Source of the DNA: Salisapilia sapeloensis
Lineage: Eukaryota > Oomycota > Peronosporomycetes > Peronosporales > Salisapiliaceae
Direction: 5' to 3'
Assembly (NCBI GenBank): GCA_023334545.1
Contig: JAADVB010000058.1
Span: 20,704-84,703, forward strand
Length of the DNA: 64,000 nt
The position numbers were made by a program, and so were the translations under genes. Numbering within the stretch: position 1 is the first letter of the stretch; every line of letters begins with the position of its first letter. This document shows, one piece after another, positions 42,795-53,819 of the stretch. The notes under the pieces were generated by a model, which was not told the DNA's origin, did no database searches, and saw only the letters and a program-made list of their open reading frames with translations.

Positions 42795-44191
42795 ATGGAG
42801 ACGCCTGGAGATGTGTCCAAAACGACAGGCTCTGCTGCAACGTCTGTGACAAGTAAGAAGGCTGTGAATCTTATCATTGATTCCGGCGCGATTATTAAAG
42901 GCGCTGATCTCGCTTCTCTAGCAGAGGTATATACTTGTATGTGTTGCAGGATCTAGTTCTCCTTACTGACTACCGTGTGTGTGTCTTCTAGACGTTCTGG
43001 ACTGTACCGGATGTGATTAGTGAGATTCGAGATGAACGCTCGAGACGCATGTTCCGTCGACTACCGTTCGAAGTGAAGACGAGAGAGCCATCGGCTGCTG
43101 CCATGAACGCCGTCGTAGATTTCTCCAAGAAAACCGGCGACTACGCTTTCCTCTCTCTTCCTGACTTACGTGTCTTGGCACTCACATACATGATCGAGAC
43201 GGAAGCCAATGGCACTTCCCACTTGCGAACAGAACCATCCAGAGCGAACGATACGAGTAAAGTGGCGTGCAAGTTCTACAACGGTCCCAAGGGCTGTCAA
43301 TACGGTGACAAGTGCCGCTTCAACCACGACGGACCAGGATACCAACCTCCAGAGCCAACTGAGGACGCTACTCAGACTGAAGAAACCGCTGAGAAACCGG
43401 TCGAAAAGGAAGTTACAGTGGAAGAGAGTAGCAACACGGGGGAGTCTACTCCTGTCGCGTCTGAGAACACGACCGAGTCAATGGCTGCGTCTACGAACGA
43501 AGCAAAATCACGTATTCTAGGCACCAATTCCCACGTCTCGAGCGTGTCTGCTGAAGAAGACGATGGCAAGGGATGGATCAATGCTTCTAACTCTACTCAC
43601 TTCTCCGCTTCTCCATTCGGTGACGGACAGAACACAGAGCTCGTGCACAAACCATTGACGTCAGCATGTGCCACGACGGACTTTTCCATGCAAAACGTGA
43701 TGCTACAAATGGGACTCAACCTCTTGTCCACAGACGGTATGCGCATTCGCCGCGTGCGCCAGTTCCTTATGCGTTGTGCTGCTTGCTTCACGACGACGCA
43801 CGAGATGGAGCGTATGTTCTGTCCCAAGTGCGGTAATGCCACGATGGAACGCGTTGCCTACAGCGTAGACCGCTTCGGGCAGGTGCAGCTTCATCTGCGG
43901 GATCCGTCTCGCCGGCCAACGCGACTGGCTGGTACCAAGTATTCGATTCCCAAGCCGAAAGGTGGTCGACATGACGACCTGTTGCTTCGAGAAGATCAGC
44001 TCCTTGGTGGCATTTGGGCCCAGCGTCAGCGACAGAATCGCCGTGTCGTCCAGAGTGCTTTTGGCGAAAGCGTGGCGAAAGATCTGGGCGTCAAGGCTGA
44101 GCAACAGGCTGGACTCAAGGTCGGCTATGGTCGTATGAACCCGAACGCACAGAAAGGTAGAGAGCGACGCGGGAAGAAGAAGCGCAATTAG
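42795..44191 (+). CDS. NOB1: 20S pre-rRNA D-site endonuclease NOB1 with CCCH finger
   Basis: Two exons, 42795-42926 and 42992-44191, joined by a 65-nt intron, give 443 residues. The PIN domain carries LIIDSGAIIKGADL, VISEIRDERSR and the FLSLPDLRVLALTY segment with the acidic residues of the nuclease centre. The NOB1 zinc ribbon uses Cys306, Cys309, Cys321 and Cys324 (MRCAACFTT, FCPKCG), and the C-terminal region (LREDQLLGGIWAQR, basic end GRERRGKKKRN) is typical. NOB1 makes the final cleavage that forms the 3' end of 18S rRNA in the cytoplasm. Unusual: a CCCH zinc finger C-x8-C-x5-C-x3-H (137-156) is inserted between the PIN domain and an acidic linker. Confidence 0.92.
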
Positions 44192-44582
44192 AGTAAAGAA
44201 TGGATACGAGATTGTTTTTTTTGCATGACGGAGCGTCTTGACTTATCACCTGGCGGAAGAGTGGGATACGGACATGGATGTGTTTAGAAAGGGCGTTTTA
44301 CTCTTCTCTACCCTCTCTCCGGCTAGTGGTCGCCAAGATACGAGGAGTAAGTTCCGGAGCCGAACTAATTTATTTTTAGCTGCACTGGACACTTGGCATG
44401 CGTTCCTTTGTATGTCCACTTTTGTATTCCAGTCTTTACGCAGTCGGTCCTTTGGTATATTACATTCCCGTTTCATCCACCGGTGGATGAAGCAGAGGGT
44501 CTGGCAAATCCTTTCTGCCGCCGTTTTTCTCACTGACATCATATCGACCTGTCAGTCGTGAATTTGACCTCGTGGAAGGAAG
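44192..44582. other. Short intergenic region
   Basis: 391 nt between NOB1 and the coiled-coil gene, same strand. A minus-strand frame (44246-44542) has no motif. Confidence 0.5.
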
Positions 44583-46170
44583 ATGGGGCGAACGAAAGTT
44601 GTATCGATTGATCAAGCAATGGAGACGAATGAAAGGATAAACTCTCCACGAAGTCTAGACGCTTGTTGGCGAAGCGGCATCGACCCGGAAGAGTTGCTAC
44701 CCAAGTAAGACGTTCATGATGTTCATGTGGAAATCGATGTCTAATATATTTATATGAATGGATAGGACGATCCAGGACTTTTGGGACCGTGGAGGCAAGT
44801 ATGCCGCGGTAGAGAAGAGAGCCGCGGAGCTTCGACTCGACCATTATAACGTACAACGACAGCAAAAGATGCAGACGGTACAGACCGAGAGGAATGCAAT
44901 GATCGAACAAGAGCAGGCGCAATCGAATGGTGGAAACCAAAATGGGTCGAGTACGCCTTTAGGAACTCATTTAGGACGGGCATGGAATGGAAATCAGAGC
45001 ACGTCTCCGATCGTGAAACCTATGGGAACCTCGTCGACATCTCCAATGCAGTCCACGGCCATTCAGCTGGAAGAAATGCGATTACAACGGATGAAACAGC
45101 GACAGCAGAAGGAATTACATAGTCTTATCGAAATGGAGAACAAGATGGCTCGCATTCAGCAAGAAAATGCTCGACGAGAAGCAGAAGAACGGAAAAGGAA
45201 GGAGATGTATGTGAAAGAAATGCAGGCTCGACGTGCGAAACTTATGGCTGCGAAACACACGCGAGAGTTGCAGTTAAAACAGAAAGAGGAGAAAGAGTCG
45301 TTTGTTAGTAAGGAGCGTGCGAAAATCGAGGCTGAGCGGACTCGACAGCGCTTTGAAGAGATTGACAGACAGCGGATACAGCGACAGAAAGAGATCATGG
45401 AAAAGGAGCGTGAGCGAGAGTTAAAAGCAGAAGAGTTTCGACAGCAAACGAGACATTTGATCGAAGTTCAGGAGCGTGCAGCTGCCGAGAACCGCGAAAG
45501 AGCAAAGCAAAAGGAGCTACGGGTGTCACAGAAGTTGGAAACAGTAGCTCAGCTGCGAAAGGTCGAGTCAGCACAGCGTCGAGCGAAGGCAGAAGCGAGG
45601 TTACAGCAAGTCTCGAATCAATTTCAGTCAGCATTAGACAAGAAGCGGCAAATGTTCACAGAGAAGCAACAGGCAGCAAGTGATCGGGCTCGTGAGGTAC
45701 ATAAGCGCGTGCTCGGTGAGCTTGCGGCAAGAAATGAGAAGCATCGGGAACAGGAAGAGATACGTCGAAAACGTTTGGAAGCTGCGAGAGCAAGTGAAGA
45801 GGCACACACGTTGATGTTGGAGCAACGTCGTTTGGAAATGGAAAAGCGAATGGAACGGACGAGAGTAGAGCGAGAGAAAGAAGATCGACTTGCAAAAGTG
45901 GCGAAGCAGCTTCGTGCGGACGATAAGCTTCAAAATGTAGAGCGTCTCCGACGCGTGGAAGAGTATTCACGTGCAAAGTTAGTTGAGCGAATTTCTAGTG
46001 CAGACGCACGTAGTCGTGCAATCAAGACTCGCAAGCAAGAGATGATGGCTGCGCGACAGCAGACAATGGTGCAGTCGATGATGCGAAAGCATCGGATACG
46101 AGACGTCGTTGGCCATCTTCGACAATCAAACAAGTTGGACAAGCTGCAAGAGACGATATGTGATTTATGA
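44583..46170 (+). CDS. Long coiled-coil protein, possibly flagellar
   Basis: Two exons, 44583-44704 and 44766-46170, give 508 residues. The N-terminus has SLDACWRSGIDPEELLPKTI, a short ordered-looking segment, then a polar linker with many Asn, Ser and Thr. From about residue 140 to the end the protein is an uninterrupted charged coiled coil rich in Arg, Gln and Glu. I do not recognise a named family. The layout (a GIDPEELLP-type motif followed by a long coil) resembles axonemal or centrosomal proteins of protists, and CFAP45 lies in the same neighbourhood, but that is only suggestive. Confidence 0.75.
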
Positions 46171-46858
46171 TGAAGTGGAATCGTTGAAAGAGTGTCGACA
46201 CTCAGTGCTAGGAGGAATTGCAATTAGTGGAAGTGAGAGGTAGTAGTCGTATCAGGTGTACACAATATAGGTATCATTGCTCTACACGCCCATCCTCTAC
46301 TTTTTCAATGTGACGCTACCTACGAAGGTGATATACGCTGATGCGTGATCGTTAGCAATACTGAGCTTACAGGATGCTACAATAAATCAGGCTGGTGTTT
46401 AACAATCTTGCTTCTTGTTTTATTAAATTGTAAATGAACTTTATTAACTACCTCTATCGATCGACTAACCGGGATGTACTAGTGCTAGACCCGTCAGTAT
46501 CCACACGACGAATGAAGTTTTTACTTGTGTCAGCTTTTAAATCGGGGCGAGACCAGTTGGGAAGTAGTAGAGGTTGATATGAAGTAGGAATGGTATGACT
46601 GCTTTCATGTTAAGTACTATCTGTACAGTGATCATGAAAACTATCGTTTACCATATGATAAACCAGGGAAGGATTGGAAACAGCGAGCTTCAAGGATGTT
46701 AGACTCCTAGTGGAATGTCATTTATACCTAAATGGTTTGGTCGTCCGAGACCATTTAGCGCAGTCGTTTGAAATAAATAGGCCTATTGCTTCAAGATATA
46801 CCTCAACGATGTTCGCAAAAGCAAGTGCATGGAACGTCGTGTTTTATGCTTCAGCTAC
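46171..46858. other. Intergenic, no gene recognised
   Basis: About 0.7 kb between the convergent coiled-coil and SPRTN genes. No supported gene. Confidence 0.5.
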
Positions 46859-48146
46859 TCAATCTATCTCAATAATATCATTATCACTCCGCTTCCGCTT
46901 TCTACTCTGGTTATCATCTTCCTCCGTAAGATCCACCACATCATTCTTCGTAGACGCAATCGTCGCTTCTTTCTCCCTGTCGTCAAAGAATTGCTGCAGG
47001 TAATGTGCTAGCATAGCATCGTGATCTTTGTCCTTCTTTGCCTTTTCTTTTCCTTTCGTGCTCTTCTTGTCGTCTGTCGACTTATCGAAAAAGTCTTTGA
47101 TACTTTTATCCGGCTTCTTCTTCTTTTGCTGCTTCTTTTTCTTCTTGTCTTGAAAGCCTTCAGGCTCTTTAATCTTTGTGTACGTTCCTCCACAATTCGT
47201 CTACCTCACCATGAGTATCCTACCAAGGTACACATTGATAGACAACGTACTTGATGATCCTTCCACCATCGATCGGATGGACCAGGAGGTCGATTCATCG
47301 CGCGTTTTACAACACCAAAGTATGGACGACGCTGTCGACATGGACCCTACTAAAGGCTTTAGTATCATTCTACCAGGATGAATGGAAAGAGATGTACATC
47401 GCACTGCCACCAGTGAACACGATAAGCATCGACTTCATCATGGAAAGTATGATAGACGGTAATTTTGGTGTTGGCTGATGTATTGATACGACGCATGTGT
47501 GCTTGGAAGACAGATCCATGGTCATCATGGTCTTTGATCGGACTAAAGACAAAGATATAGGCATGGATCATCTCATGCTATGCTACATATGAGTAGGTGA
47601 AGACAGTAAAGCGGGGCCGACGTACGAGTAAAGTGTTCACCAAGTCACTCCGAGGTCGGAGTTTTAGTAGCGGCTCACTGCAATTCTTAGTTTACCTGTT
47701 TTGATCGAAAAGGAGGAAAGAATGTACCTGAGACGAATAGAGCAATAGCCAGAACGACGCTCGAATTGACATAGTCCAGCACTAGAAGAGATGTCAGCAT
47801 ATAACTGGCTTAACACGGTTTGGGTAGTACCATAGCGTCATGCGAGGACTCCATCGCACTTCACATCCGCTCAACTTGCCATCAAAGAACATCCTATCGT
47901 ACTCCTGCATACGATAGAATGTTTAATACGATCGTATTACTCGAAAGAATGTCATTAGCGTACAATGAAGAGGGCATGGATGTCCGGATTCGGGTCTACA
48001 TCGCCAATTGATCATTTTAGCTCGTACCACAAGCACGAAAGGATAGAAAAACATAATAAGAGCATACCCATGAGCTCAAACTCTTCAGAAAGTAGATTGC
48101 AAGGGTGTTTTGGCGTCGAAGGCATCGACATCATCTGACTGCCCAT
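46859..48146 (-). CDS. SPRTN: DNA-dependent metalloprotease SPRTN (Spartan/DVC1, Wss1/SprT family)
   Basis: Eight short exons with seven GT-AG introns of about 46-72 nt give 302 residues: 48068-48146, 47964-47995, 47831-47904, 47728-47781, 47626-47677, 47398-47577, 47251-47346 and 46859-47200. All joins keep phase and rebuild the SprT domain: DPNPDIHALF, the VRWSPRMTLCAGLC strand, CSIRLSEPLLKLRPRSDLV, the zinc protease motif HEMIHAY with the third His in the GHG-like DDHGSVF segment, then ITVYHTFHDEVD and the zinc-binding region CDGPC...PYFG...CGGTYTKIKEPE. SPRTN degrades proteins crosslinked to DNA during replication. The tail is Lys-rich with SIKDFF, a PIP-box-like segment lacking the usual Gln, a SUMO-interaction-like VVDLTEED and a basic KRKR. 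No single reading frame covers it. Confidence 0.92.
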
Positions 48147-48228
48147 TATGTGTCCACTTTTAAATTACAAATGTACATCTCTTTTACAAATGTTCGCCCT
48201 TATCTTGAAAAGACGTTTAGAACCAGAT

Positions 48229-48807
48229 ATGGCTGATAGACTTCATGTGCTCTTCTTGTCGCTCATCTTGTTCCAATACATGGCAGCAGGCTATAACGAT
48301 ACGAATGAGGAGGAGAATCAAGAACAAAATTTAGAGACAAATGATCTGTTAGCATGTGATCAGTCACTATTCGAAGAGTACATCAACTCGGAAAAAGGAA
48401 GGCATATTTATGTCTTAGCAACGCTTTGTGAATCTCGAATTCGGTTTCTACAAATGACACTTGCAGGATACTACGGACCAGTATCACAGAAAGATTTGGA
48501 GTGGGCAATGTGCTCCGAAGAATGCCTGGGGAGTGATGAGCTGCATGTAGAGGCAATGACCATATCTCGTTGTTCGTGTGCACAGTTGTCGACGGATACA
48601 TGGGTGAAGCATGACTTTTGTCTGCAAAACTCGGCTCGCTACCTTTGTAAACACCTTGGCGAATGTGGTTATTGGGATTGCGACTTAGAAGACTTTATGT
48701 GTCAGCGATATCAATGGGATCGACATTACGCCTGTAGCAGCATGTCACTTGTGATCGACATCAGACTACTTATTGCTTGTGTGCTTGTAATATTCTCTTT
48801 TTCCTAA
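48229..48807 (+). CDS. Small Cys-rich secreted protein, possible GPI anchor
   Basis: 192 residues from the ATG at 48229; the open frame starts earlier, at 48148, but the later ATG begins a typical signal peptide (LHVLFLSLILFQYMAAG). The mature part contains about 13 cysteines, including MCSEECLG, CSCAQL, YLCKHLGECGYWDCDLEDFMC and YACSS. A hydrophobic C-terminus (SLVIDIRLLIACVLVIFSFS) without a following charged tail looks like a GPI-attachment signal. I do not recognise the family. It could be a cell-surface protein or a secreted effector candidate; nothing in the sequence decides this. Its start is only 82 nt from the SPRTN start on the other strand. Confidence 0.7.
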   Translation: MADRLHVLFLSLILFQYMAAGYNDTNEEENQEQNLETNDLLACDQSLFEEYINSEKGRHIYVLATLCESRIRFLQMTLAGYYGPVSQKDLEWAMCSEECLGSDELHVEAMTISRCSCAQLSTDTWVKHDFCLQNSARYLCKHLGECGYWDCDLEDFMCQRYQWDRHYACSSMSLVIDIRLLIACVLVIFSFS

Positions 48808-49752
48808 GCAATATAGCTTTGCCTTACTTTGGATTTGTATACTGTCTTGAAGTGGAAACTTCCTTTTGACATATGAAATGCCTCCATTTAAGCTTGTTAT
48901 CTACTAAAATGAAAGACGTAAGAGCATTTAGATCTAAATGTGTTGACCATGACATCTATAAGGATGCTTGGAAGGACATTGACATGGTGCAATGGCTTCA
49001 TCCCAAGTGTCTGACCGAATGATTGCTAGACTGCTCCCTGGGTCACTACATAAGTGGAGAAGCATAAAGATGCTTGATCAAATCTGGCATCATCAGCCAG
49101 CAAAACCTTTTACGAACGGGAGAGTAGACATCTTGCGTGCGTGTTCGATATCTATTTGAGAAAGGTAGAAATGCTAATCTGAGAATTGGCTTTCAATAAA
49201 GGGATGACTGATCAGCACAAGACGCCTGCATGCTTTCTCGTGGAACCAAAGGATACACTTGTATTTACACAGTAGAAAGCACAGTTCTTGTAAAGTTTAG
49301 CACAGAAAGGATGTTTGTGATAAAGCTGCATCTTCAATCGCAAGGGAGAATGGAAGGTCTTTGGCCTCAAATTGAGATCGCTGGCGAGACTTTGTTTGGT
49401 CTATAAACCCAAGATGGGCAATGTTACGATCGTTATGTCTGCCATAGACATGTAGCGTAAGATTTATGCTATCGACTCAATTTGCTACTTGAACCCAGCT
49501 TTCGCCTCAACCTGCTTGCGAGTGTTTTAGACGTACAAAAGCTCAATCAAGTCGATATTGCTTTATTCAAGCATTCTTGTAATCCAACACAATTGCTGAC
49601 ATCAAAGTAGATAATAAGAATTGAATCCTACGAAAGATAATCTATGAACGCAAGTCCTTTCCTTAGAGCTCTCGAGAGTACCTGTAAACCCTACCAAATT
49701 CTGATAAAGAGGTGTAAGGGTTAAACATCAATCTGACAAAAGACGCAGGGAT
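48808..49752. other. Intergenic, no gene recognised
   Basis: About 0.95 kb, AT-rich, no reading frame with support. Confidence 0.5.
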
Positions 49753-50701
49753 ATGATCTCCTGGCAGCTCTTCGCTTCACCCGACCAAGATGAAGCTATT
49801 CAGAGTGGAAGAATCCCTATGCAACCCCTCTTCAATAGTAGCAATGCAGTGGTACCATCAGGTGAAGAAACAATAGAGTCTTTCTCGCATCAATCGCTCT
49901 TCCAACTGAGCCCAACCATCGAGCATGAAGCGCTTCAGCTCTATACTAGTCACCACGATCAACAGGACGCATCCTGTAGCTTCCCAGTATCGGCAAATGA
50001 ACTTGCAATGCTATCTCAAGGCAAAGAACATGCCAATAGCCATTCGTACATTTGCAAGCTGGATATGAACATGTCCAGTGTCGAGAGGCGTCCTTCGTGG
50101 TGGCAGCAAAAGCTCCATCGAGCTTTTCATCTCAAGTCCAAAGGCACCGAAGCTTTCCATGCAAACAACTTTCAATCCGCAGCTAACTACTACCTTCGAG
50201 TACACTTCATAATGACCTCTCGCCACTCATCCTAGTCGCTAACCGAGGAGTTTGGTTATTAACTGTAGGCTACAGCGTTTCTTAAGCAACCAGCAGACTG
50301 CGTGTATAGCTCAGAAGAGCAAATGGAGGTGGATAACCTCCTCATACCGTGTGAAATGAACCTTGCAACATGTTGTTGGAAGCTAAATCACATGCAAGAG
50401 TGCATTAATCACTGTACCACAGTGTTATCCAAGGACAGTAACCACGTAAAGGCATTATACCGAAGAAGCCAAGCGTTTGTTCAACTAAAGAACTATAAAT
50501 CAGCCATGGAGGACCTCTACCAAGTCACTCAAGTCGATCCATCCAACGCTCTTTTCCGTACGTCTAACTCTACTCTACCGCCACCGCCACTGCCACCAAC
50601 ACCTCACCTCTCCTCTAGGCAAAGCCCATCAACGAGCTCAAGAAGCGTTTGAAAAGTACCATGCCAAGGAGCAAAAAGCCTATGAAAAGATGTTTGCATA
50701 A
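49753..50701 (+). CDS. TPR-repeat protein, FKBP/co-chaperone-like
   Basis: Three exons, 49753-50199, 50269-50557 and 50619-50701, give 272 residues. After a polar N-terminus, a TPR array starts at about residue 125 (KSKGTEAFHANNFQSAANYY). It continues with LLIPCEMNLATCCWKLNHMQ, ECINHCTTVLSKDSNHVKAL and YRRSQAFVQLKNYKSAMEDL, then a terminal basic helix (KAHQRAQEAFEKYHAKEQK). Three TPRs with this spacing and the KALYRR pattern are typical of FKBP-type and other Hsp90-binding co-chaperones, but no isomerase domain is present. The second intron contains a CCGCCA-rich stretch. Confidence 0.8.
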
Positions 50702-50809
50702 GAAACCAAAGTGAATACCATACAAGAAGGTGAGCAAAGCTCCATGTCATTGTTTATTGTCTTGAGAGTCAACAACTAGGACATGGAAGTTCGGAAGCGG
50801 ACCATCAGT

Positions 50810-51299
50810 TTATTCGTCGGCAGCTCCACCCGTGGCACGGGTGTAGATGAGCTGCGAGTGGTGGGCCTGGACCTTTTGGATGTGGCCGTTCTCTTCCAAC
50901 TCGTGGATGGAGGCACGGGCGAGGGAAGCCGTCACCTTAAGACGCTCGACAATGGCCGAAGCAGTGATCAATTTCATCTAAAGCATGTCGGATTAGCTTG
51001 GTCGAGATATGCAGAAGACGATCGAAATACCTTCGGGACTTCGTTCAGCAGACGCTCGTACGTCTCCTGGTCGTAAAGGACCTTGTTGGCGACCTTTTCA
51101 CGGACCTTTCCCTTGGACCACTTCTTCTTGCCCTTGCCTTTGCCACCGGCCATGGCCGCAGCCATCTTCTGCTCCTTGGTCTTCTGCTGCGTCTTCGGCG
51201 GCTATCATTTCCACATTGTTCATGTTAAATTCATCGTTCCTGCCAATGTCAAAGGACAACGGGATCCAATATATAAAAGTCGAAAGAGATGCATACCAT
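50810..51299 (-). CDS. RPS25: 40S ribosomal protein eS25
   Basis: Three exons: 51297-51299 (only the start codon), 51031-51201 and 50810-50977, giving 113 residues. The eS25 sequence is unmistakable: [32 protein letters not shown], then [20 protein letters not shown] and the [11 protein letters not shown] end. It is a component of the 40S head with a role in initiation. The first intron directly follows the ATG. Convergent with the TPR gene, 108 nt apart. Confidence 0.96.
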
Positions 51300-51316
51300 G
51301 GTTGCTAAGCTTTGCT

Positions 51317-51335
51317 CCCTGTAAAAATGAACGTG
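51317..51335 (-). promoter_or_regulatory. Possible oomycete initiator of RPS25
   Basis: On the minus strand GTTCATTTTTACAG lies about 25-35 nt before the RPS25 ATG and fits the pyrimidine-rich TCATT-type initiator described for oomycete promoters. Support is by match and position only. Confidence 0.35.
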
Positions 51336-51532
51336 TGCAGGTCGCGCTTGATATTGAGGAAGCTCCAGCCAACCATTCGTCTGTTAGATTTCAGTTTATT
51401 AGGTGCATTTATGCTTGTCAATATAGGTCACTCGAGCACTGTTTTTGTAAGCCAATTATGTGGCGTACATCTATGTAAGAAAGAAAAGAAGACGAAAGAA
51501 TGCAAAGTCGAGCATGTTGAACGTGAAGTAGC

Positions 51533-52399
51533 TTAAAGCGCGGACGGACGAATCGTTTGCAGCAGCGTGAACTCGTAATTAGACGCGAGCTCTTGCTTCT
51601 CACTTACTCGACCTGGTTCGACACAGACCATGTGCAGATATTCATCGTCTCCAAAGTCGCCCATGCCTTTTGCTTTCTCTTCCCATGGGTTCCACACGAC
51701 TGCATCGCTAGCTGTCAGCTCTGAATCTTCACCTTGACGAACACGAGCAATCTTTTCAATTGTCACGGAACGCTTGGGCATACGAACGACTATCTTTGCA
51801 GGTGCATTCGCATACACACTGTCGGTTTCGCCCTTGAAGTTGACTTCACTTCGCTCTTCCGTCTGCTTTTGCTGGGATACCTTGTCAAAGTAGGACAAGT
51901 TCTGTAGACCTTCGACCTTGGTCTCGTTGATATGGTCCACACTAAAGTAGGTGTGAAGTAGCGCTTGGAAGGAAAACGCTGTCTCGGACGTGTTGCGGAC
52001 GTGGAGTGCTGTCACGAGATGTTCCGGGAACAATTCGACGTCAAAGACGAGTTCAAAGTCGAAATCCCAGATCTTCTTGGTCTCTGGTGTCGACTTTAGG
52101 AAGAACGATGCGACAGTGGGAGCTTCGCCTTCACCTTCCTGGACGTCTTCCAAGAGCTCCCAGTTCATGGTTCGAGCAAATCCGTGATTAGGAAATCCTT
52201 CGGCCGGGCCAAAGACTGGGAATACGATGGGAATGCCACCTCGAATCGGCTTGGAGCCGTCCAAAACGGCATTTTGCGAGACGAAAAGCAGGTTTCGGGA
52301 CGGATCTTGTGCCGTGGAAAAGAAGGTAACCGTTGCGCCGTACTTGTGAATTTCAGCACGGGCACCAGACGGATGGGAAATGCTCACGACGTTGCTCAT
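51533..52399 (-). CDS. Glucose-6-phosphate 1-epimerase (aldose-epimerase family)
   Basis: Single exon, 288 residues, the usual length for YMR099C/YeaD-type enzymes. Motifs are GGIPIVFPVFGPAEGFPNHGFAR, split as GGIP-IVFP and NHGFAR, then the catalytic His in QALLHTYF, VVWNPW, and the C-terminal catalytic Glu in VCVEPG. These enzymes interconvert alpha and beta glucose 6-phosphate in the cytosol. The protein has no signal peptide. Confidence 0.9.
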   Translation of the reverse strand: MSNVVSISHPSGARAEIHKYGATVTFFSTAQDPSRNLLFVSQNAVLDGSKPIRGGIPIVFPVFGPAEGFPNHGFARTMNWELLEDVQEGEGEAPTVASFFLKSTPETKKIWDFDFELVFDVELFPEHLVTALHVRNTSETAFSFQALLHTYFSVDHINETKVEGLQNLSYFDKVSQQKQTEERSEVNFKGETDSVYANAPAKIVVRMPKRSVTIEKIARVRQGEDSELTASDAVVWNPWEEKAKGMGDFGDDEYLHMVCVEPGRVSEKQELASNYEFTLLQTIRPSAL

Positions 52400-52964
52400 G
52401 TTCTTGGGAGAAGTACTGATCTACTAGGTGTCGCGACGTCGATCTTTTTGTGTGTTCGAAATGTAGATCGACAAAAGTAGCGATGGACGACATACAAATG
52501 ACACGCTTTAATGGAGATACTTTTCCGAGACAAATCTCGACAAGATACTTTTCTAGTACTGGATGGCATGCTACATATAGCTTAAACGTAGATGTGTTGA
52601 GGAACGCATAGACATGAGAGGTGATTGGGACGAGGTGGCCAAAGTGATTTTCTACATAAAGCGCTGGTAGTTGGATGTTGTTAGAGGAAAAAGTAGATGT
52701 CAGGTTTCTAGTAGTATCTACGAAGGATGAGAAAGAGGGTAGAAACGTACTTGTCACTCCATCAACTTTTGATCAGGAGATAGAATAGAATCGTACTGTG
52801 AATAAAAGGTTTGGATATCTCTTGATCGTTTTCTTTCTCGGAGAATTTCGTTGGTACTTCGTCCCAATTTCATCCTTCAACGCTCGTTTTCTCCCGTGTC
52901 TCCACTACACTCAGTTTCCAATTCGCCACGGACTTGGAAAGCGACCTCGACAAGAGAAATCTCG
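52400..52964. other. Divergent promoter region
   Basis: 565 nt between the epimerase start and the chosen MLF-like start. A plus-strand frame is open from 52851 in phase with the MLF-like gene but begins with TTG. A further upstream exon cannot be excluded. Confidence 0.45.
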
Positions 52965-53603
52965 ATGAGCTCGATGTGGGAACGCATTCAACCTACGCCT
53001 TGGCACCGCCGCTCTGCTATCGACATGGCGCTCATGAACTTTGATTCGCTCATGTCCAACACGCTCGCTGCTCTGCCTTTGGCTGAAACGCCCATGACGC
53101 ATAGCTTTAGTGACGTCGAGCAGCAGTTTTTTGCGACAATCCCAGAGTACCCCGAATCGACCGAGGAAGGAGAAAGCTCTAAGCATACGACTTCTTGCTA
53201 TAGCTCCTCGTCGAGCTCTGCTTTGGATAGTCACGGTCGTCGTGTGGAGAGTACTCGACTCCGCTATGAAACAACCGATGGATACCTGAAAGCTCTGCAC
53301 CAACGAGCGATCGGAGACAAAGTGATGAAGACCGTGTGGTGCCGAAAGAACAAGGATGAAACTGGTAACTTCCATTCGATTGCCGAAAACACGAGTCCGG
53401 ACGAGTTTGAGAAGCTGTGGAAGGATACTCCATTCGGTAAAGCTGAGCAAGAAGAGAGTGCAAAGATTGAACCGGCAGGTCAAAGCGAGACAGAGAAGGC
53501 CAAATCGGAGGAAGAACGGGAGACGGAGCACTCGACAAGCAAGACATCCGACAAGGAGCAAGAGACGAGCAAAAAGTCGGACAAGAAGTCTGGGAAAAAG
53601 TAA
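52965..53603 (+). CDS. Myeloid leukemia factor-like protein (tentative)
   Basis: 212 residues from the ATG at 52965; another ATG follows nine nt later. A Ser-rich stretch (CYSSSSSSALDSHGRR) is followed by VESTRLRYETTDGYLKALHQ, the AIGDKVMKTVW segment, and FHSIAENTSPDEFEKLWKDT. This matches the order of the MLF1 family (Ser-rich region, RR-Y strand, H-x-R-x-IGD-x, x-F-x-x-W end). The last 50 residues are Lys/Glu/Ser repeats and probably disordered. MLF proteins are adaptor-like; the role here is unknown. The family call rests on pattern reading alone. Confidence 0.6.
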   Translation: MSSMWERIQPTPWHRRSAIDMALMNFDSLMSNTLAALPLAETPMTHSFSDVEQQFFATIPEYPESTEEGESSKHTTSCYSSSSSSALDSHGRRVESTRLRYETTDGYLKALHQRAIGDKVMKTVWCRKNKDETGNFHSIAENTSPDEFEKLWKDTPFGKAEQEESAKIEPAGQSETEKAKSEEERETEHSTSKTSDKEQETSKKSDKKSGKK

Positions 53604-53819
53604 TAACGTTACGGACGTAAGAAAGAGATGGTAGTCGTACTAAGGGCATGAGAACACGCATGGTTGTTGGATGGTGAAAGAGATACTTCGCTCGCAGATA
53701 CGTTTTTATGGCCGTGGTCATCTACTAAACTCAGATCTGTGTCCAGCTACAACCGGAATGCAACATCATGACAGTCAAAAGTGATTTCTCCTCGTTCAAA
53801 CATAGCAAGAGCTCTTATC

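Noticed and set aside
47008..47193. Lys/Arg-rich 61-codon minus-strand frame as a small basic protein
   Set aside because: It is a shifted frame of SPRTN exon 8, whose true frame continues from CGGTYTKIKEPE.
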